Assembly: GCF_900103175.1 (NCBI RefSeq)
Contig: NZ_FNLF01000002.1
Coordinates: 4,478,136 to 4,542,135 of the forward strand
DNA length: 64,000 nt
From: Tsukamurella pulmonis
Lineage (GTDB): Bacteria > Actinomycetota > Actinomycetes > Mycobacteriales > Mycobacteriaceae
Direction: 5' to 3'
Shown one piece after another: positions 1-8,844 of this stretch; position 1 is the first letter of the stretch; each line of letters begins with the position of its first letter. The position numbers and the translations under genes are program-made. Below the pieces are notes generated by a model that had not been told where the DNA came from, did not search any database, and saw nothing but the letters and a program-made list of their open reading frames with translations.

Positions 1-902
1 GACGGTGTTCCCTGCCAATTCGCGCCCTGCGGCGCGACGGGCGGCGCCATGCCCGCGGCGCCCGACATGCGGCGGGCCGCGGCGGCCAGGGCATCGGCGA
101 ACGCGCCCGCGGTGGCGAACCGGTCCGCGGGGTTCTTCGCCATCGCGCGGCTCAGCACGTGATCGACCTCGGGCGAGAGGTCGGGCCGCTTGAGCCGGAT
201 GCTGGGCGGGTTCTGGCTGATGTGCGCCAGCATGAGCTGGCCGGAGATGGTGGTGGTGAACGGCGGTGCGCCCGTGAGCAGCACGACGGTGGCGCAGGCG
301 AGCGAGTACACGTCCGCCCGGTGATCGACGGGGTGCCCGAGCAGCGCCTCGGGCGCGGTGTACGCGAGCGTCCCGACGACGGTGCCCGCCTGCGTGTTCT
401 GCCCGACCTCCGTCTGCGCGGCGCCGATCCCGAAGTCGGCGAGCTTGACCTGCTCGCCCCGGCGGCCCCGGTCGACGAGGAAGTTGGCGGGCTTGACGTC
501 GCGGTGGATGATGCCGTGCTGGTGCGCGTAGTCGAGGGCGTCGGCGACCTGCTCGATCACGGCGACGGTGCGGTCGAGGCTGAACTGCCCCTCCCGGTGC
601 ACGGTCTCGGCGAGGTTGCCGCCCTCGACCAGCTCCATCGCGATCCACAGGTGCCCGTCGGACTCGCCGCGGTCGTAGACGTCCACGATGTGCGGGTGCT
701 TGAGCCCGGCGATCAGGTCGGCCTCGCGGTCGAACCGCGACCGCACCGACGGGTCCGCCGAGAGCTGGCTCTGCAGCACCTTCAGGGCCACGGAGCGGGG
801 CAGCGTTCGGTGCCGCACGCGGTACACCGTGCCCATACCGCCGGTACCGAGTACCGACTCGATCACGTATCCCGCGATCGATTCACCGGGTTCCGACGCC
901 AC
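1..902 (-). CDS. Ser/Thr protein kinase (PknB/Hanks type), 3' end outside window
   Basis: This is the N-terminal ~300 residues of a eukaryotic-like Ser/Thr kinase; the rest lies beyond the left edge. The start is GTG at 902, chosen because GGAGG sits about 8 nt upstream. Visible kinase landmarks in order are a glycine loop GTGGMG, the VALKVL lysine, HRDVKPANF in the catalytic loop, LADFGIG, and an APEALLG activation-segment end. So it should be an active enzyme that phosphorylates Ser/Thr using ATP. The visible end turns Ala/Pro-rich, like the juxtamembrane linker of mycobacterial Pkn proteins; any transmembrane segment would be outside the window. It follows eccE by 66 bp on the same strand, so it may be co-transcribed with the ESX genes and phosphorylate ESX parts; that link is inference. 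Confidence 0.93.
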   Translation of the reverse strand, partial: MASEPGESIAGYVIESVLGTGGMGTVYRVRHRTLPRSVALKVLQSQLSADPSVRSRFDREADLIAGLKHPHIVDVYDRGESDGHLWIAMELVEGGNLAETVHREGQFSLDRTVAVIEQVADALDYAHQHGIIHRDVKPANFLVDRGRRGEQVKLADFGIGAAQTEVGQNTQAGTVVGTLAYTAPEALLGHPVDHRADVYSLACATVVLLTGAPPFTTTISGQLMLAHISQNPPSIRLKRPDLSPEVDHVLSRAMAKNPADRFATAGAFADALAAAARRMSGAAGMAPPVAPQGANWQGTP

Positions 903-968
903 GAACTTGCCTCCGCTCCTGCACGAATACAGCGGTATGAATCTACCTCGCTGCAGGTTGCGCGCGGC

Positions 969-3068
969 TTAACGCGAAGTTGGCGGCTCGTCGGACGGCG
1001 GCCGCTCCCCCGCGGTGCCCCAGCGCGGGGCGCTCGCCGGCCGCACGGGCCGCCGGGCTGGGCCGTCGTTCCCCTGGTCCTGCGAGGGGCGCACCCAGCG
1101 GTTGGCCTGCTTGCGCTGCGCACCGCTGCCCCGGTCGTACGGGGGCGGCGGCAGCGGGCGGACCGGGCGCGACGGTGCGCGGGGCGGCACGGGCGGCGGG
1201 ACGTGTCCGGTCGGAACGGGAGCCGCCCCCGGCGCACCGGGTGCGGGTGCCTGGGCCGGCGATCCCGCCGGACGCGCGTGCCGGCCGGGCGGCTGGACAC
1301 CCGGGGACTGCGGCGGGAGGGGGGCCTGCGGCACGGCACCCGGTGCCAGCCGCGGGGGCGCGGGCACCTGCCGCGGCACCCGGGGCGCGGGCTGCGCCGG
1401 GGCGGACGCGGCGCTGGGCTGGGCCAGGACGTCGCAGTACCGCAGCTCCTCATCGGTCGGGTTGAGCAGCACGTCGAAGACGGGGCGGCGGCCGATCCGC
1501 ACGCGGACCGCGGTGGCGGCGACCTGCTCGACCACGATGTCGGCGTTGGCGCGCTCGGGGGCGCTACCGGGGGCGCGCAGGGTGAGCATGGTGCGCGCGG
1601 GCACGGAATCGACCGGGGCACCGTCGAAGACGGTGATGTCCGCAGGACGGCCGAGGGAACCGTCCGCGATGCGGAAGCGGGCCGGGTCGGCGAGGGTCGC
1701 CGCCAGCGTGCTCCACTGCGCCGGGCGGTCGGTGTGCACCACCACGGAGGCGCCCGCGCCGACGGAGCGCAGCAGCACCAGTTGCAGCGGGATCAGCTCG
1801 GTGGCGAACTCCGCGACCAGCGTCTCGGGGACGGGCGAACCGTCGAACAGGGGCAGCGCGACGGCGTCCGGACCGGAGACGCCCCAGACGGGACCGGCCG
1901 GGCCGACGGGGATCTCCACCGCACTCAGATCGCTCAACGGAGTCGAGGGCAGGTCGACGATGCTGGACCCGCCGCCCGGCAGGGTGCCGCGCAGCAGTTC
2001 CATCTGGCGCCCCGGGACGGGGACGAGCGCGTCGTCGAGGTTGTCGACGATCGGCACGGCGGTGTCGTACCGCACCAGGCCGCTGATCTCCACCGGCGCG
2101 TGGGCGTAGGCCTTGCGCAGGCGCAGCACCACCGAGGTGCTGTCGCTGTCGAGTCCCCACCACCGGTCCAGCTTCTCCGTGGAGGTCCGGACCGGGTCGA
2201 CGAGGTAGGTCGTGGCGAACTCCGCGCCGTGCTCGACGTTCTGCCAGTTCTCGGTGCCGCCCAGCGGATCCGCGCCGAAGGTCATCCGGGCGTCGAGCTG
2301 CGCGAGTTCCGCGGCGGGTAGCACCCGGGCGCGGATCAGGCGCTCGAGCAGGCGCTGCTCGAGCCGGCGGGTCGCGGCCATCAGTGCCTTCGGGCCCGCC
2401 GTGCGCGACGGTCCGCGCCGGACGATGCCCTCGAGGTTGCGGCGCGTGTTCACGCGCAGGACGAGCCACGTGGACCGCTCTGCCATCGCCGCGTAGAACC
2501 GGACGCCCTGCGAGTAGGAGGCGCGGTACGCGGGACCGGGCGGCACGCGCCGGCCTGCGGAGACGACGTCGATGTCCACGTCGAGCCCGTACTGGGTCAT
2601 CATCGTGGCCAGCAGGTCCAGGGGCACGGTCTCCGCGGCGAAGGCGCGCCCGTCGCGCAGCCGCGTCTCCGCCGGGTCGGCGGTCAGCTCGATCGCCGAG
2701 ACCAGCTCGAATCCGTCGCCCTGCCGCACGCCGCAGCCGTCCACGTCGATCACGCGACCGGGGATGCCGCCCGTGGCGCGCCGGCGGCGGCGCAGGTACC
2801 GCAGGCGGGCGCCGATCTTCTCGCTGAGCACCGTTCCGTGCACCGAGACGAAGGCGAGCAGGGCGCCGATCACGATCAGCGCGATCACCGCCCACAGCGG
2901 CCGGCTCCCGCCGGCGAGCGCGACGAGCGAGGCGGAGAGCACCGCCCAGATCAGGGCGCGCCGCAGCGACACCCGGATCCAGACGGGACGGCGCAGCCGC
3001 GCGATCTCGGGATGCGTCGGTGCCTCCACCGGCTCCGGCGATGCCTGCTCGATCAGGGTCTGCGTCAT
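969..3068 (-). CDS. eccE: EccE, ESX membrane-complex component with long proline-rich tail
   Basis: EccE is a peripheral subunit of the inner-membrane ESX core (EccB-C-D-E). The 699-residue protein starts at ATG 3068, inside the TGATG junction that shares one base with the mycP stop, so translation is probably coupled. Two hydrophobic helices lie at about residues 30-75, followed by basic RRRRR sequence and a mixed cytosolic/periplasmic domain typical of EccE. After about residue 565 the protein becomes a long Pro/Ala/Arg-rich tail with PPPP runs that ordinary EccE proteins (roughly 300-550 residues) lack. Its place after mycP at the end of the ESX operon supports the call. The tail may be an interaction region or simple lineage drift; the sequence does not say which. 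Confidence 0.85.
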   Translation of the reverse strand: MTQTLIEQASPEPVEAPTHPEIARLRRPVWIRVSLRRALIWAVLSASLVALAGGSRPLWAVIALIVIGALLAFVSVHGTVLSEKIGARLRYLRRRRRATGGIPGRVIDVDGCGVRQGDGFELVSAIELTADPAETRLRDGRAFAAETVPLDLLATMMTQYGLDVDIDVVSAGRRVPPGPAYRASYSQGVRFYAAMAERSTWLVLRVNTRRNLEGIVRRGPSRTAGPKALMAATRRLEQRLLERLIRARVLPAAELAQLDARMTFGADPLGGTENWQNVEHGAEFATTYLVDPVRTSTEKLDRWWGLDSDSTSVVLRLRKAYAHAPVEISGLVRYDTAVPIVDNLDDALVPVPGRQMELLRGTLPGGGSSIVDLPSTPLSDLSAVEIPVGPAGPVWGVSGPDAVALPLFDGSPVPETLVAEFATELIPLQLVLLRSVGAGASVVVHTDRPAQWSTLAATLADPARFRIADGSLGRPADITVFDGAPVDSVPARTMLTLRAPGSAPERANADIVVEQVAATAVRVRIGRRPVFDVLLNPTDEELRYCDVLAQPSAASAPAQPAPRVPRQVPAPPRLAPGAVPQAPLPPQSPGVQPPGRHARPAGSPAQAPAPGAPGAAPVPTGHVPPPVPPRAPSRPVRPLPPPPYDRGSGAQRKQANRWVRPSQDQGNDGPARRPVRPASAPRWGTAGERPPSDEPPTSR

Positions 3069-4489
3069 CACGCCCTCCGCTTCCGGCCGGGCCGCAGGAG
3101 CGCGACCGCGCCACCGATGGCGAGTAGCGCGACCGCTCCGGCGCCGGTCACGATCGCCGCCGTCCGCCGCGGCCGGGTGTCCGGCGCGGGCGGCGGCGGG
3201 GGCACGAGCAGCTTCTCGACCGACTCGGGGTCGATGGCGGTGTCGATGTCCGGCACCTTCGCGGTCAGTGCGGCGACCGGGTCGATGAGGCCCCGGCCGA
3301 CTTCGTTGTCGGTGCCGCGGCCGGGGGCGTGCGCCGTGGCGACCAGCCGCGCCGCCACCTCCGTCGCGGAGAGCTGCGGGTACCGCGAGCGCACGAGGGC
3401 GGCCGTGCCCGCCGCGTAGGCGGCCGCGAACTCGGGGCCGGCGAAGGGCACCAGGGTGCGCTCCGACGGTGCGCCGTTCACGACGCCGTCGCCGCCGCGC
3501 GAGCTCAGCGAGACGATGCCGGCGCCCGGTGCGGCCACGTCCATCCACGGGCCGTTCAGCGAGCCGGGCAACGGGGTGCCCTCCGCGGTCGTGGCGCCCA
3601 CCGAGAGCACCTGCCCGTCGAACCAGTTCGGGGTCGCGACGGTGCTCACCTGCCGCCAGCCGCGCGGATCGTCGGGCCGGCCGGGGTCGGGATCGGGGTT
3701 CGCCCGGCAGGTGCTGGCGCCGACGGTGCCGCCCTGGCGGTCCGTCGCGCCGGCGCCCACCACGACCAGGGAGTCCTTGGCGCGCAACGCGTACGCCACG
3801 GCCCCGCCGATCTCGCGCTGGCGGAACTGGTTGTCCGCGGCCATGCACACCGGCTCGGGCACGACGATCACCTTCGCGCCCCGGTTCGCGGCCCGCACGA
3901 TCGCGCGGGCGATGCTGCGGGCGTTGACCGCGGCGCGGCTCAGGTTGGGGTCCGCGTCCTCCGCGGGGTTGTTCTGCAGCGAGAACCCGGCCGAGTCGAC
4001 GCGGATCGACAGGATCCGGGCATCCGGCGCGACGCCGACGAAGCCGTCGCCCGCCACCGGCTGCGCGCCGACGATGCCGGCGACGAGAGTCCCCGTCGAA
4101 TCGCAGTCCAGCAGCCCGCGGTCGCCGGCCACCATGTTGTCGCCCGCACCGTCGAGGCCGCGCAGGCGCGCCTGGGGACGGACGCCGGTGCTGAGCACGG
4201 CGACGGTGACCCCGGCGCCCGTCGAGAAGTCGTGCGCCTCATCGATCCGCAGGGTGTTCGCGGGGGCCGGCGCGGCGGCGAGGTTCGAGTTGGGCAGCAC
4301 GGCGGGTTCCACGCAGCGCGGGTTGTTGTTGCGCAACGGGCGTTCCGGGCCGTCGGTGTCGGGCGGCGCGCCGCCGATGTCCGCGACGGGCGGCACGACC
4401 GCACCGGAGAGGGCCGGGGCCCAGCTGCCCGCCACGATGACGGAGACGGAGACCGCGGTGATCGCGGCCGCCCTCGGGAAACGGAGCAC
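3068..4489 (-). CDS. mycP: Mycosin (MycP) subtilase-fold ESX component lacking the catalytic triad
   Basis: MycP proteins are membrane-anchored subtilisin-like proteases that cap and stabilise the ESX complex on the periplasmic side. The start is GTG 4489, 14 bp after eccD with AGGGG upstream; it gives a signal peptide (residues 1-28), a subtilase domain, a Pro-rich linker and a C-terminal TM helix (about 445-466) ending in RKRRA. Length (473 residues) is normal, and cysteines at 59, 129, 215 and 261 match the mycosin disulfide pattern. However, the Asp motif reads VAVLSTGV (Ser100 for Asp), the His motif DCDSTGT (Thr132 for His), the Ser motif AGPEFAA (Glu353 for Ser), and the oxyanion Asn position is Ala248. 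It should be a pseudoprotease with a structural role only. The frame is open and the codon use looks normal, so this is not simple decay. Confidence 0.9.
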   Translation of the reverse strand: MLRFPRAAAITAVSVSVIVAGSWAPALSGAVVPPVADIGGAPPDTDGPERPLRNNNPRCVEPAVLPNSNLAAAPAPANTLRIDEAHDFSTGAGVTVAVLSTGVRPQARLRGLDGAGDNMVAGDRGLLDCDSTGTLVAGIVGAQPVAGDGFVGVAPDARILSIRVDSAGFSLQNNPAEDADPNLSRAAVNARSIARAIVRAANRGAKVIVVPEPVCMAADNQFRQREIGGAVAYALRAKDSLVVVGAGATDRQGGTVGASTCRANPDPDPGRPDDPRGWRQVSTVATPNWFDGQVLSVGATTAEGTPLPGSLNGPWMDVAAPGAGIVSLSSRGGDGVVNGAPSERTLVPFAGPEFAAAYAAGTAALVRSRYPQLSATEVAARLVATAHAPGRGTDNEVGRGLIDPVAALTAKVPDIDTAIDPESVEKLLVPPPPPAPDTRPRRTAAIVTGAGAVALLAIGGAVALLRPGRKRRA

Positions 4490-4503
4490 GGACCCCAGCC
4501 CCT

Positions 4504-6072
4504 CTACTTCAGGAACGACAGGTCGAGCTCGCGCATGAACGCGAACAGCCGGGTGGTCCACAGCGCGAGCAGGACCACGGCGAAGATCGCCAGTTTCTCG
4601 CCGGCCTCGATCCGCCCCAGCAGGCGCGCGGACAGCGGCCGGACGTGGCCGCCGCCGTCGGTCGAGACGCGGTCCGCGAGCAGCAGGCCGCCCGCGCCGA
4701 AGGCCACCAGCACCACGGCGCTGAGCACGATCACGACCAGCCTGCCGAGATCGGAGTCCAGGGCTCCCACGAGGATCACCGCGAGGCCCGCGGCGACGAG
4801 GAAGCCCGCCACGAAGAAGACGGTGGCGTGGACCCGGTCGTCGAGGGTGCGGCCGCGGAGAACACAGATCACCGAGGTCAGGGCGGCGATCGCCACCTCG
4901 CCCCAGAAGTAGTGGCTGTCCGGCACGATCACGGTGAGCGCCGAGACCACCAGGATCCCGGCGATCGCCACGTAGAAGCCGGTGAGCAGCTTGGCCGCGG
5001 TGCGGGCCTTGCGCTCGAGGCTCGTGTTCTCCTCGGAGCGCGCGAGCTCCGTGGTGCTCTCGTCGTCGAAGGTGTCCACGTGATACGCGGCGTCGAGCTC
5101 GGTGCGATCGATGTCCTCGCCGGGCGGCGGCAGCGGATCGGGCCGGACCCGGGCGAGCAGGAGCGACCAGCCCTGGGCCCAGTTCGCCAGCAGGAGACCG
5201 GCGATCACGCCGAGGGCGGGGACGGCGGGGCGGCCCAGCGGGGTGTACGCGAACAGGGCGCTCGCCACCACGGCCGCGGCGGCGGTGAGACCGAGGGCCG
5301 CCAGCACCGTCGCGCCGAGGCCGCTCGCGCGGCCCAGCACGACGACGCCGAAGAGCGCGAAGAGCGAGCCCGTCAGCACGTTCGCCGCGGTGAAGGCACC
5401 GTCGACGCCCCCGTCCGGGGGAATGAGGACGAAGCCCGCGGCGAACAGCACCGGGGCCGAGGCGATCTGCAGGGCGTACGCCACCTGCGGGGCGTGGTAC
5501 TGGCGGTCCGCGGAGACCGCCGCGAGCACCACTCCGATCGCGGCCAGCGCGGCCACGGGGAACCACCAGAGCACGCTGGAGTGGGCGAACCAGGCGACGA
5601 GCACGAGCGCGGCGAAGACCACCGCGCCGAGGACGAGGGCGAGCAGGCCCAGCGCGCGCGCCGTCGCCGATTCGAAGCGGCGGAAGCGCTGGCGGCAGAA
5701 CTCCTGGATCGCATCGGCGGTGCTCTCGATGAGCGGCCGGAAGGTCTGCGTCGAGAAGGTCTCGGACAGGATCAGTCGATCGCCGTCGAGCACGCCCGCA
5801 TCGGCGAGCGACTTGTCCCGGGCCAGCTGCGCGCCGCCCTCACGGGCGAAGGTCCAGGCACCGGTCGTCGAGAAGTCGTGATCGGGGAAGATCTGCTCCA
5901 GCCCCGGGATCACCGAGTCCATCACGACGGAGAGCCGGCGGCGCGCCAGCAGGCTCCGCTCGACCGAGTTCTCGCCCACCTCGACCAGGACGCGAACCTG
6001 CTCGGGTACGGCGGATCTCCCGGGGCCCGCGTTCTCGGTGGCGGCGGGCTCCGGGGTGATCGGGAAGACCAT
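4504..6072 (-). CDS. eccD: EccD, polytopic ESX membrane pore protein
   Basis: EccD is the most hydrophobic ESX core subunit; dimers of it line the membrane complex. Residues about 20-105 form the ubiquitin-like (YukD) cytosolic domain (QVRVLVEVGENSVERSLLA onward). The remainder holds about eleven TM helices between roughly 140 and 520, interrupted by an acidic cytosolic loop near 315-350. The 522-residue length is typical. The start ATG 6072 lies 6 bp after the espI-like stop, and the gene is followed by mycP after 14 bp, as in ESX-1 to ESX-3 loci. No defects are visible. Confidence 0.93.
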   Translation of the reverse strand: MVFPITPEPAATENAGPGRSAVPEQVRVLVEVGENSVERSLLARRRLSVVMDSVIPGLEQIFPDHDFSTTGAWTFAREGGAQLARDKSLADAGVLDGDRLILSETFSTQTFRPLIESTADAIQEFCRQRFRRFESATARALGLLALVLGAVVFAALVLVAWFAHSSVLWWFPVAALAAIGVVLAAVSADRQYHAPQVAYALQIASAPVLFAAGFVLIPPDGGVDGAFTAANVLTGSLFALFGVVVLGRASGLGATVLAALGLTAAAAVVASALFAYTPLGRPAVPALGVIAGLLLANWAQGWSLLLARVRPDPLPPPGEDIDRTELDAAYHVDTFDDESTTELARSEENTSLERKARTAAKLLTGFYVAIAGILVVSALTVIVPDSHYFWGEVAIAALTSVICVLRGRTLDDRVHATVFFVAGFLVAAGLAVILVGALDSDLGRLVVIVLSAVVLVAFGAGGLLLADRVSTDGGGHVRPLSARLLGRIEAGEKLAIFAVVLLALWTTRLFAFMRELDLSFLK

Positions 6073-6078
6073 CTGGCG

Positions 6079-7854
6079 TCAGCGTCCCTCTGTCGTGCGC
6101 ACCTGCTGCAGCTCGGCGAGCTTCTGGGCGGCCGGCGGCTCGTAGCCCGAGTTGAAGCCGTCCGCGAGGTCCGCCGCCAGCTCCTCGAAGGCGCGGACGG
6201 TGCGCTTGCGCAGCAGATCGATGTCGATCGGCTGGTCCGAGTCGAGGTGCGGGTCGTACGGGATCTCGTGCACGCGCAGCTTCTGCCCGGCGCGGAAGAG
6301 CTCGTCGAACTGCTCGACGGAGACGCTGCTGCGACGCTTGGTGTGGTTGATGACCACGATGGTGTTCGCGAGCAGGCCGTGCCAGCCGTGGTGACGCAGC
6401 CAGTCGATGGTCGCCGCCACCTTGCGCACGCCACGCGTGGTGGCCGAGGCGGGCAGGATCAGCGCGGACGAGATCTCCAGGACGCCGGTGCCCGTGGTGG
6501 TCTGCAAGCCGCGACCCGCATCGGCCAGCGCGAGGCTGTAGTGCGGACGGAAGATCGAGTACAGGTCCAGCACGTCGTCGTAATCGGCCACATCGCGGCC
6601 GTTGAACCGCCACGGCGAAGGCAGCACGTGCAGGTTGGTCGAGGTCACCGCGAGGTGCTTGTCGACCTGGTTGCGGTCCGAGAGATCGCTCTGCTGGATC
6701 AGCGTGCGCGCCGTGGAACCGCCCTGGTGCCACGCGGTCACCTGGTCCAGATCGCCACCGTCGGGATCGAGGTCGAGCGCGACCACGTTGTCGGCGCGGG
6801 TGCGCTCGAGGATCTGGCCGAGCACGCCCACGAGCAGGGTTCCGCCGGCGTTGTCGGCGAACACGCTGGTGACGTGGAACTTGTGCTTCGGGACGCGGAT
6901 GCGGTGCACGAGCTCGGCGTGCTCCTGGTCGTTCGCGCTGGGGCCGATGTCGAGGCCCATCTTGCGCAGCCAGGCGCGCCAGCCGGAGACGCGCACGGCG
7001 GCGTCCGAGAAGCGGATCTGCTGGTTGAAGGACGAGGACGCGGTCGACATCGGCGCAGAGACCGAGTCACCCATCGGGCGCATCGGGGCCTGCTGGTGCT
7101 GCGGCACCATCGGGGCGGGCGCGCCCTGCAGCGGCGCCTGGCCGAAGGGCTGCGGCGCGGACGGGCGGTGGAGCTGACCGGAGGCCTGCGCGGACTGGAA
7201 CTGGCCGGTCGGCGGGACGCCCTGGAACGCCTGCTGCCCCTGGCCGTTCTGCTGCTGGCCGTTCTGCGCCGCGGCGGGGGCGAAGCCGTTCTGGCCGCCC
7301 TGCCACTGCTGCTGCGGCTGCGGGACCGGCGCGGGGGCCGGGGCGGGCTTGGGCGCCGCCTGCTGCGGGGTCGACGGTGCCGCGGCCTGCGGGCCGTCGG
7401 TCGCCGGCGCGTCGGCCTTGGCGGGCGCATCCGACCCGGAGTCCGCCTCGGCCGCGTCGGCCTTCGGGGACGCCGCCGGCGCCTCGCTCGTGGGCGCTGC
7501 ATCGGCCTTCGCCGCGTCCGCCTTGACGGCCTCGGCCTTCGGGGCGTCCGGGGCGGCGTCGTCGACGACTGCGGGCTGCTCCGCCGTGGGGCGCTCGTCG
7601 GCGACAGGAACGACCGGGGTGGCGGGGGCGGTGGGCATCGCCGCGGATCCGTCGAGGTCGTCGACGTCGGGGAGCGCGGGCTCCTCCCACTCGCCGCTCA
7701 CGGGCTCGGACAGCGCGCCACCGGTGGGCGCGGACGGACGGACCACCGGCACGGCGGTATCGGTCGAGGGCAGGACGGGGGAAGCCGCATCGCTCTCACC
7801 GTGGCTATTTTGCGGCACGAAAGGCACCCGAACGTTCGTAGCTGCGTCGCTCAT
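6079..7854 (-). CDS. EspI-like MinD/ParA-family protein with degenerate P-loop
   Basis: EspI-type proteins pair a disordered Pro/Ala/Gln-rich N-terminus with a MinD/ParA-like ATPase domain and modulate ESX activity. Here residues 1-290 are Ala/Pro/Gln/Asp-rich, with repeated KADAA and QNGQQ stretches, and 300-591 is the MinD-like domain. The start ATG 7854 was preferred over an in-frame start 57 bp upstream because AGAGAGG precedes it. Where family members have KGGxGKT, this protein reads VFADNAGGTLL (331-341), so both the signature lysine and the P-loop lysine are missing. The downstream ALDLDPDGGDL strand is kept. ATP hydrolysis is therefore doubtful. The gene lies between espG and eccD, 6 bp from eccD. 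Placement and fold support EspI; the function of this variant is unknown. Confidence 0.8.
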   Translation of the reverse strand: MSDAATNVRVPFVPQNSHGESDAASPVLPSTDTAVPVVRPSAPTGGALSEPVSGEWEEPALPDVDDLDGSAAMPTAPATPVVPVADERPTAEQPAVVDDAAPDAPKAEAVKADAAKADAAPTSEAPAASPKADAAEADSGSDAPAKADAPATDGPQAAAPSTPQQAAPKPAPAPAPVPQPQQQWQGGQNGFAPAAAQNGQQQNGQGQQAFQGVPPTGQFQSAQASGQLHRPSAPQPFGQAPLQGAPAPMVPQHQQAPMRPMGDSVSAPMSTASSSFNQQIRFSDAAVRVSGWRAWLRKMGLDIGPSANDQEHAELVHRIRVPKHKFHVTSVFADNAGGTLLVGVLGQILERTRADNVVALDLDPDGGDLDQVTAWHQGGSTARTLIQQSDLSDRNQVDKHLAVTSTNLHVLPSPWRFNGRDVADYDDVLDLYSIFRPHYSLALADAGRGLQTTTGTGVLEISSALILPASATTRGVRKVAATIDWLRHHGWHGLLANTIVVINHTKRRSSVSVEQFDELFRAGQKLRVHEIPYDPHLDSDQPIDIDLLRKRTVRAFEELAADLADGFNSGYEPPAAQKLAELQQVRTTEGR

Positions 7855-7932
7855 GGACCGCACCTCTCTCGATGGAAGAATTGTTTGCAGATTAATACAC
7901 GCGCTGGTCACGAAGCCAGCGGGGGGCGGCTA

Positions 7933-8799
7933 TCAGTTTGCTGTGTCGAACCATCCGGTGCAACCCCCGCGCTCGACCAGATCCGCGATCCCCTCGGAGA
8001 AACGGCGCCGCGTCCCCGGGCTCAGCGTCACGTCGACCGCGCCCTGCGATCCGCGCTGGGTCGTGGACAGGACCCGGCCCGCGGCGGTGTCCATGACGCC
8101 CACCGCCCATCCGGCCTGGGTACGCACACCGGAATCCGCACGGTGGTAGACGATCTCGGCCCGTCGGCCGGTGTACCGCGCGGCATCGAGCAGGATGTCG
8201 ACGGTCTGCTGCGAGAGGTCGTGCTCGCGCAGCCGGCTCCGGATCTCCCGTTCTGCCCGCGCCCCGCCCACCTGCGGGTCGAAGCTCGCGACGATCTCCG
8301 CCAGTTCGTTCGCGTCGAGGGTGAGGGACTCGAGTTCCGCCGGCGCCTGCGCACCGAGGACCCGCCAGAGCGGTTCGACGACCGTCGCCTCGAAGTCCTC
8401 GCGGTCCGTGCGGAACCCCTGCACGGTGAACTGATCGTCGTTGCGGAAGGCGACCACCACGGTCTCGTCGCGCCGCACCACCGCGCCGCGGAGCACGGTG
8501 TCACCGTCGAACACCCGGATCGCGAGCTCCGCCGCAGGATCCTGGAGCACGCCGAGCCACGCCTTCACCTGCGGATCGACGGACCCCGTGCCGTCCACCA
8601 GGCCCGCATCCACGAGACCGGGCAGCACCGCCAGGTCGACCACCAGCTGATCGTCGGGCCGGTACACGTTGGGATGCACCGCGAGCACGATCGGCGCCAG
8701 CTCCATGACGTCGGCCAGCCGCATGAGCAGCAGCAGCTCATCGATGTCCGCGGCGAAAGCGGACAGCTTCGCCACGGGGCCGTCGGTCGTCACGGACAC
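7933..8799 (-). CDS. espG: EspG, cytosolic chaperone for PE/PPE substrates
   Basis: EspG proteins bind the tip of PPE partners of PE-PPE dimers and keep them soluble for ESX export. This 288-residue protein has the usual length and the mixed alpha/beta EspG pattern: an N-terminal LAxxxGL-like hydrophobic segment, a central DDQFTVQGFRT strand region, and a C-terminal GVMDTAAGRV / GVDVTLSPGTRRRFSEGIADLVE segment typical of the family. The start is ATG 8799. It sits 45 bp after the second esx gene and 78 bp before the espI-like gene, the position espG3 takes in ESX-3. The PE/PPE pair in the same operon supplies its likely client. Confidence 0.88.
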   Translation of the reverse strand: MSVTTDGPVAKLSAFAADIDELLLLMRLADVMELAPIVLAVHPNVYRPDDQLVVDLAVLPGLVDAGLVDGTGSVDPQVKAWLGVLQDPAAELAIRVFDGDTVLRGAVVRRDETVVVAFRNDDQFTVQGFRTDREDFEATVVEPLWRVLGAQAPAELESLTLDANELAEIVASFDPQVGGARAEREIRSRLREHDLSQQTVDILLDAARYTGRRAEIVYHRADSGVRTQAGWAVGVMDTAAGRVLSTTQRGSQGAVDVTLSPGTRRRFSEGIADLVERGGCTGWFDTAN

Positions 8800-8844
8800 G
8801 GCACTCCCTTCCGGTCTCCGCCCACGGGCGTGGGCGTGGTGCTG

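Noticed and set aside
4489-5566. A longer mycosin start far upstream within eccD
   Set aside because: The extra residues are Arg/Gly/Pro noise antisense-like to EccD codons; GTG 4489 gives a proper signal peptide and ribosome site.
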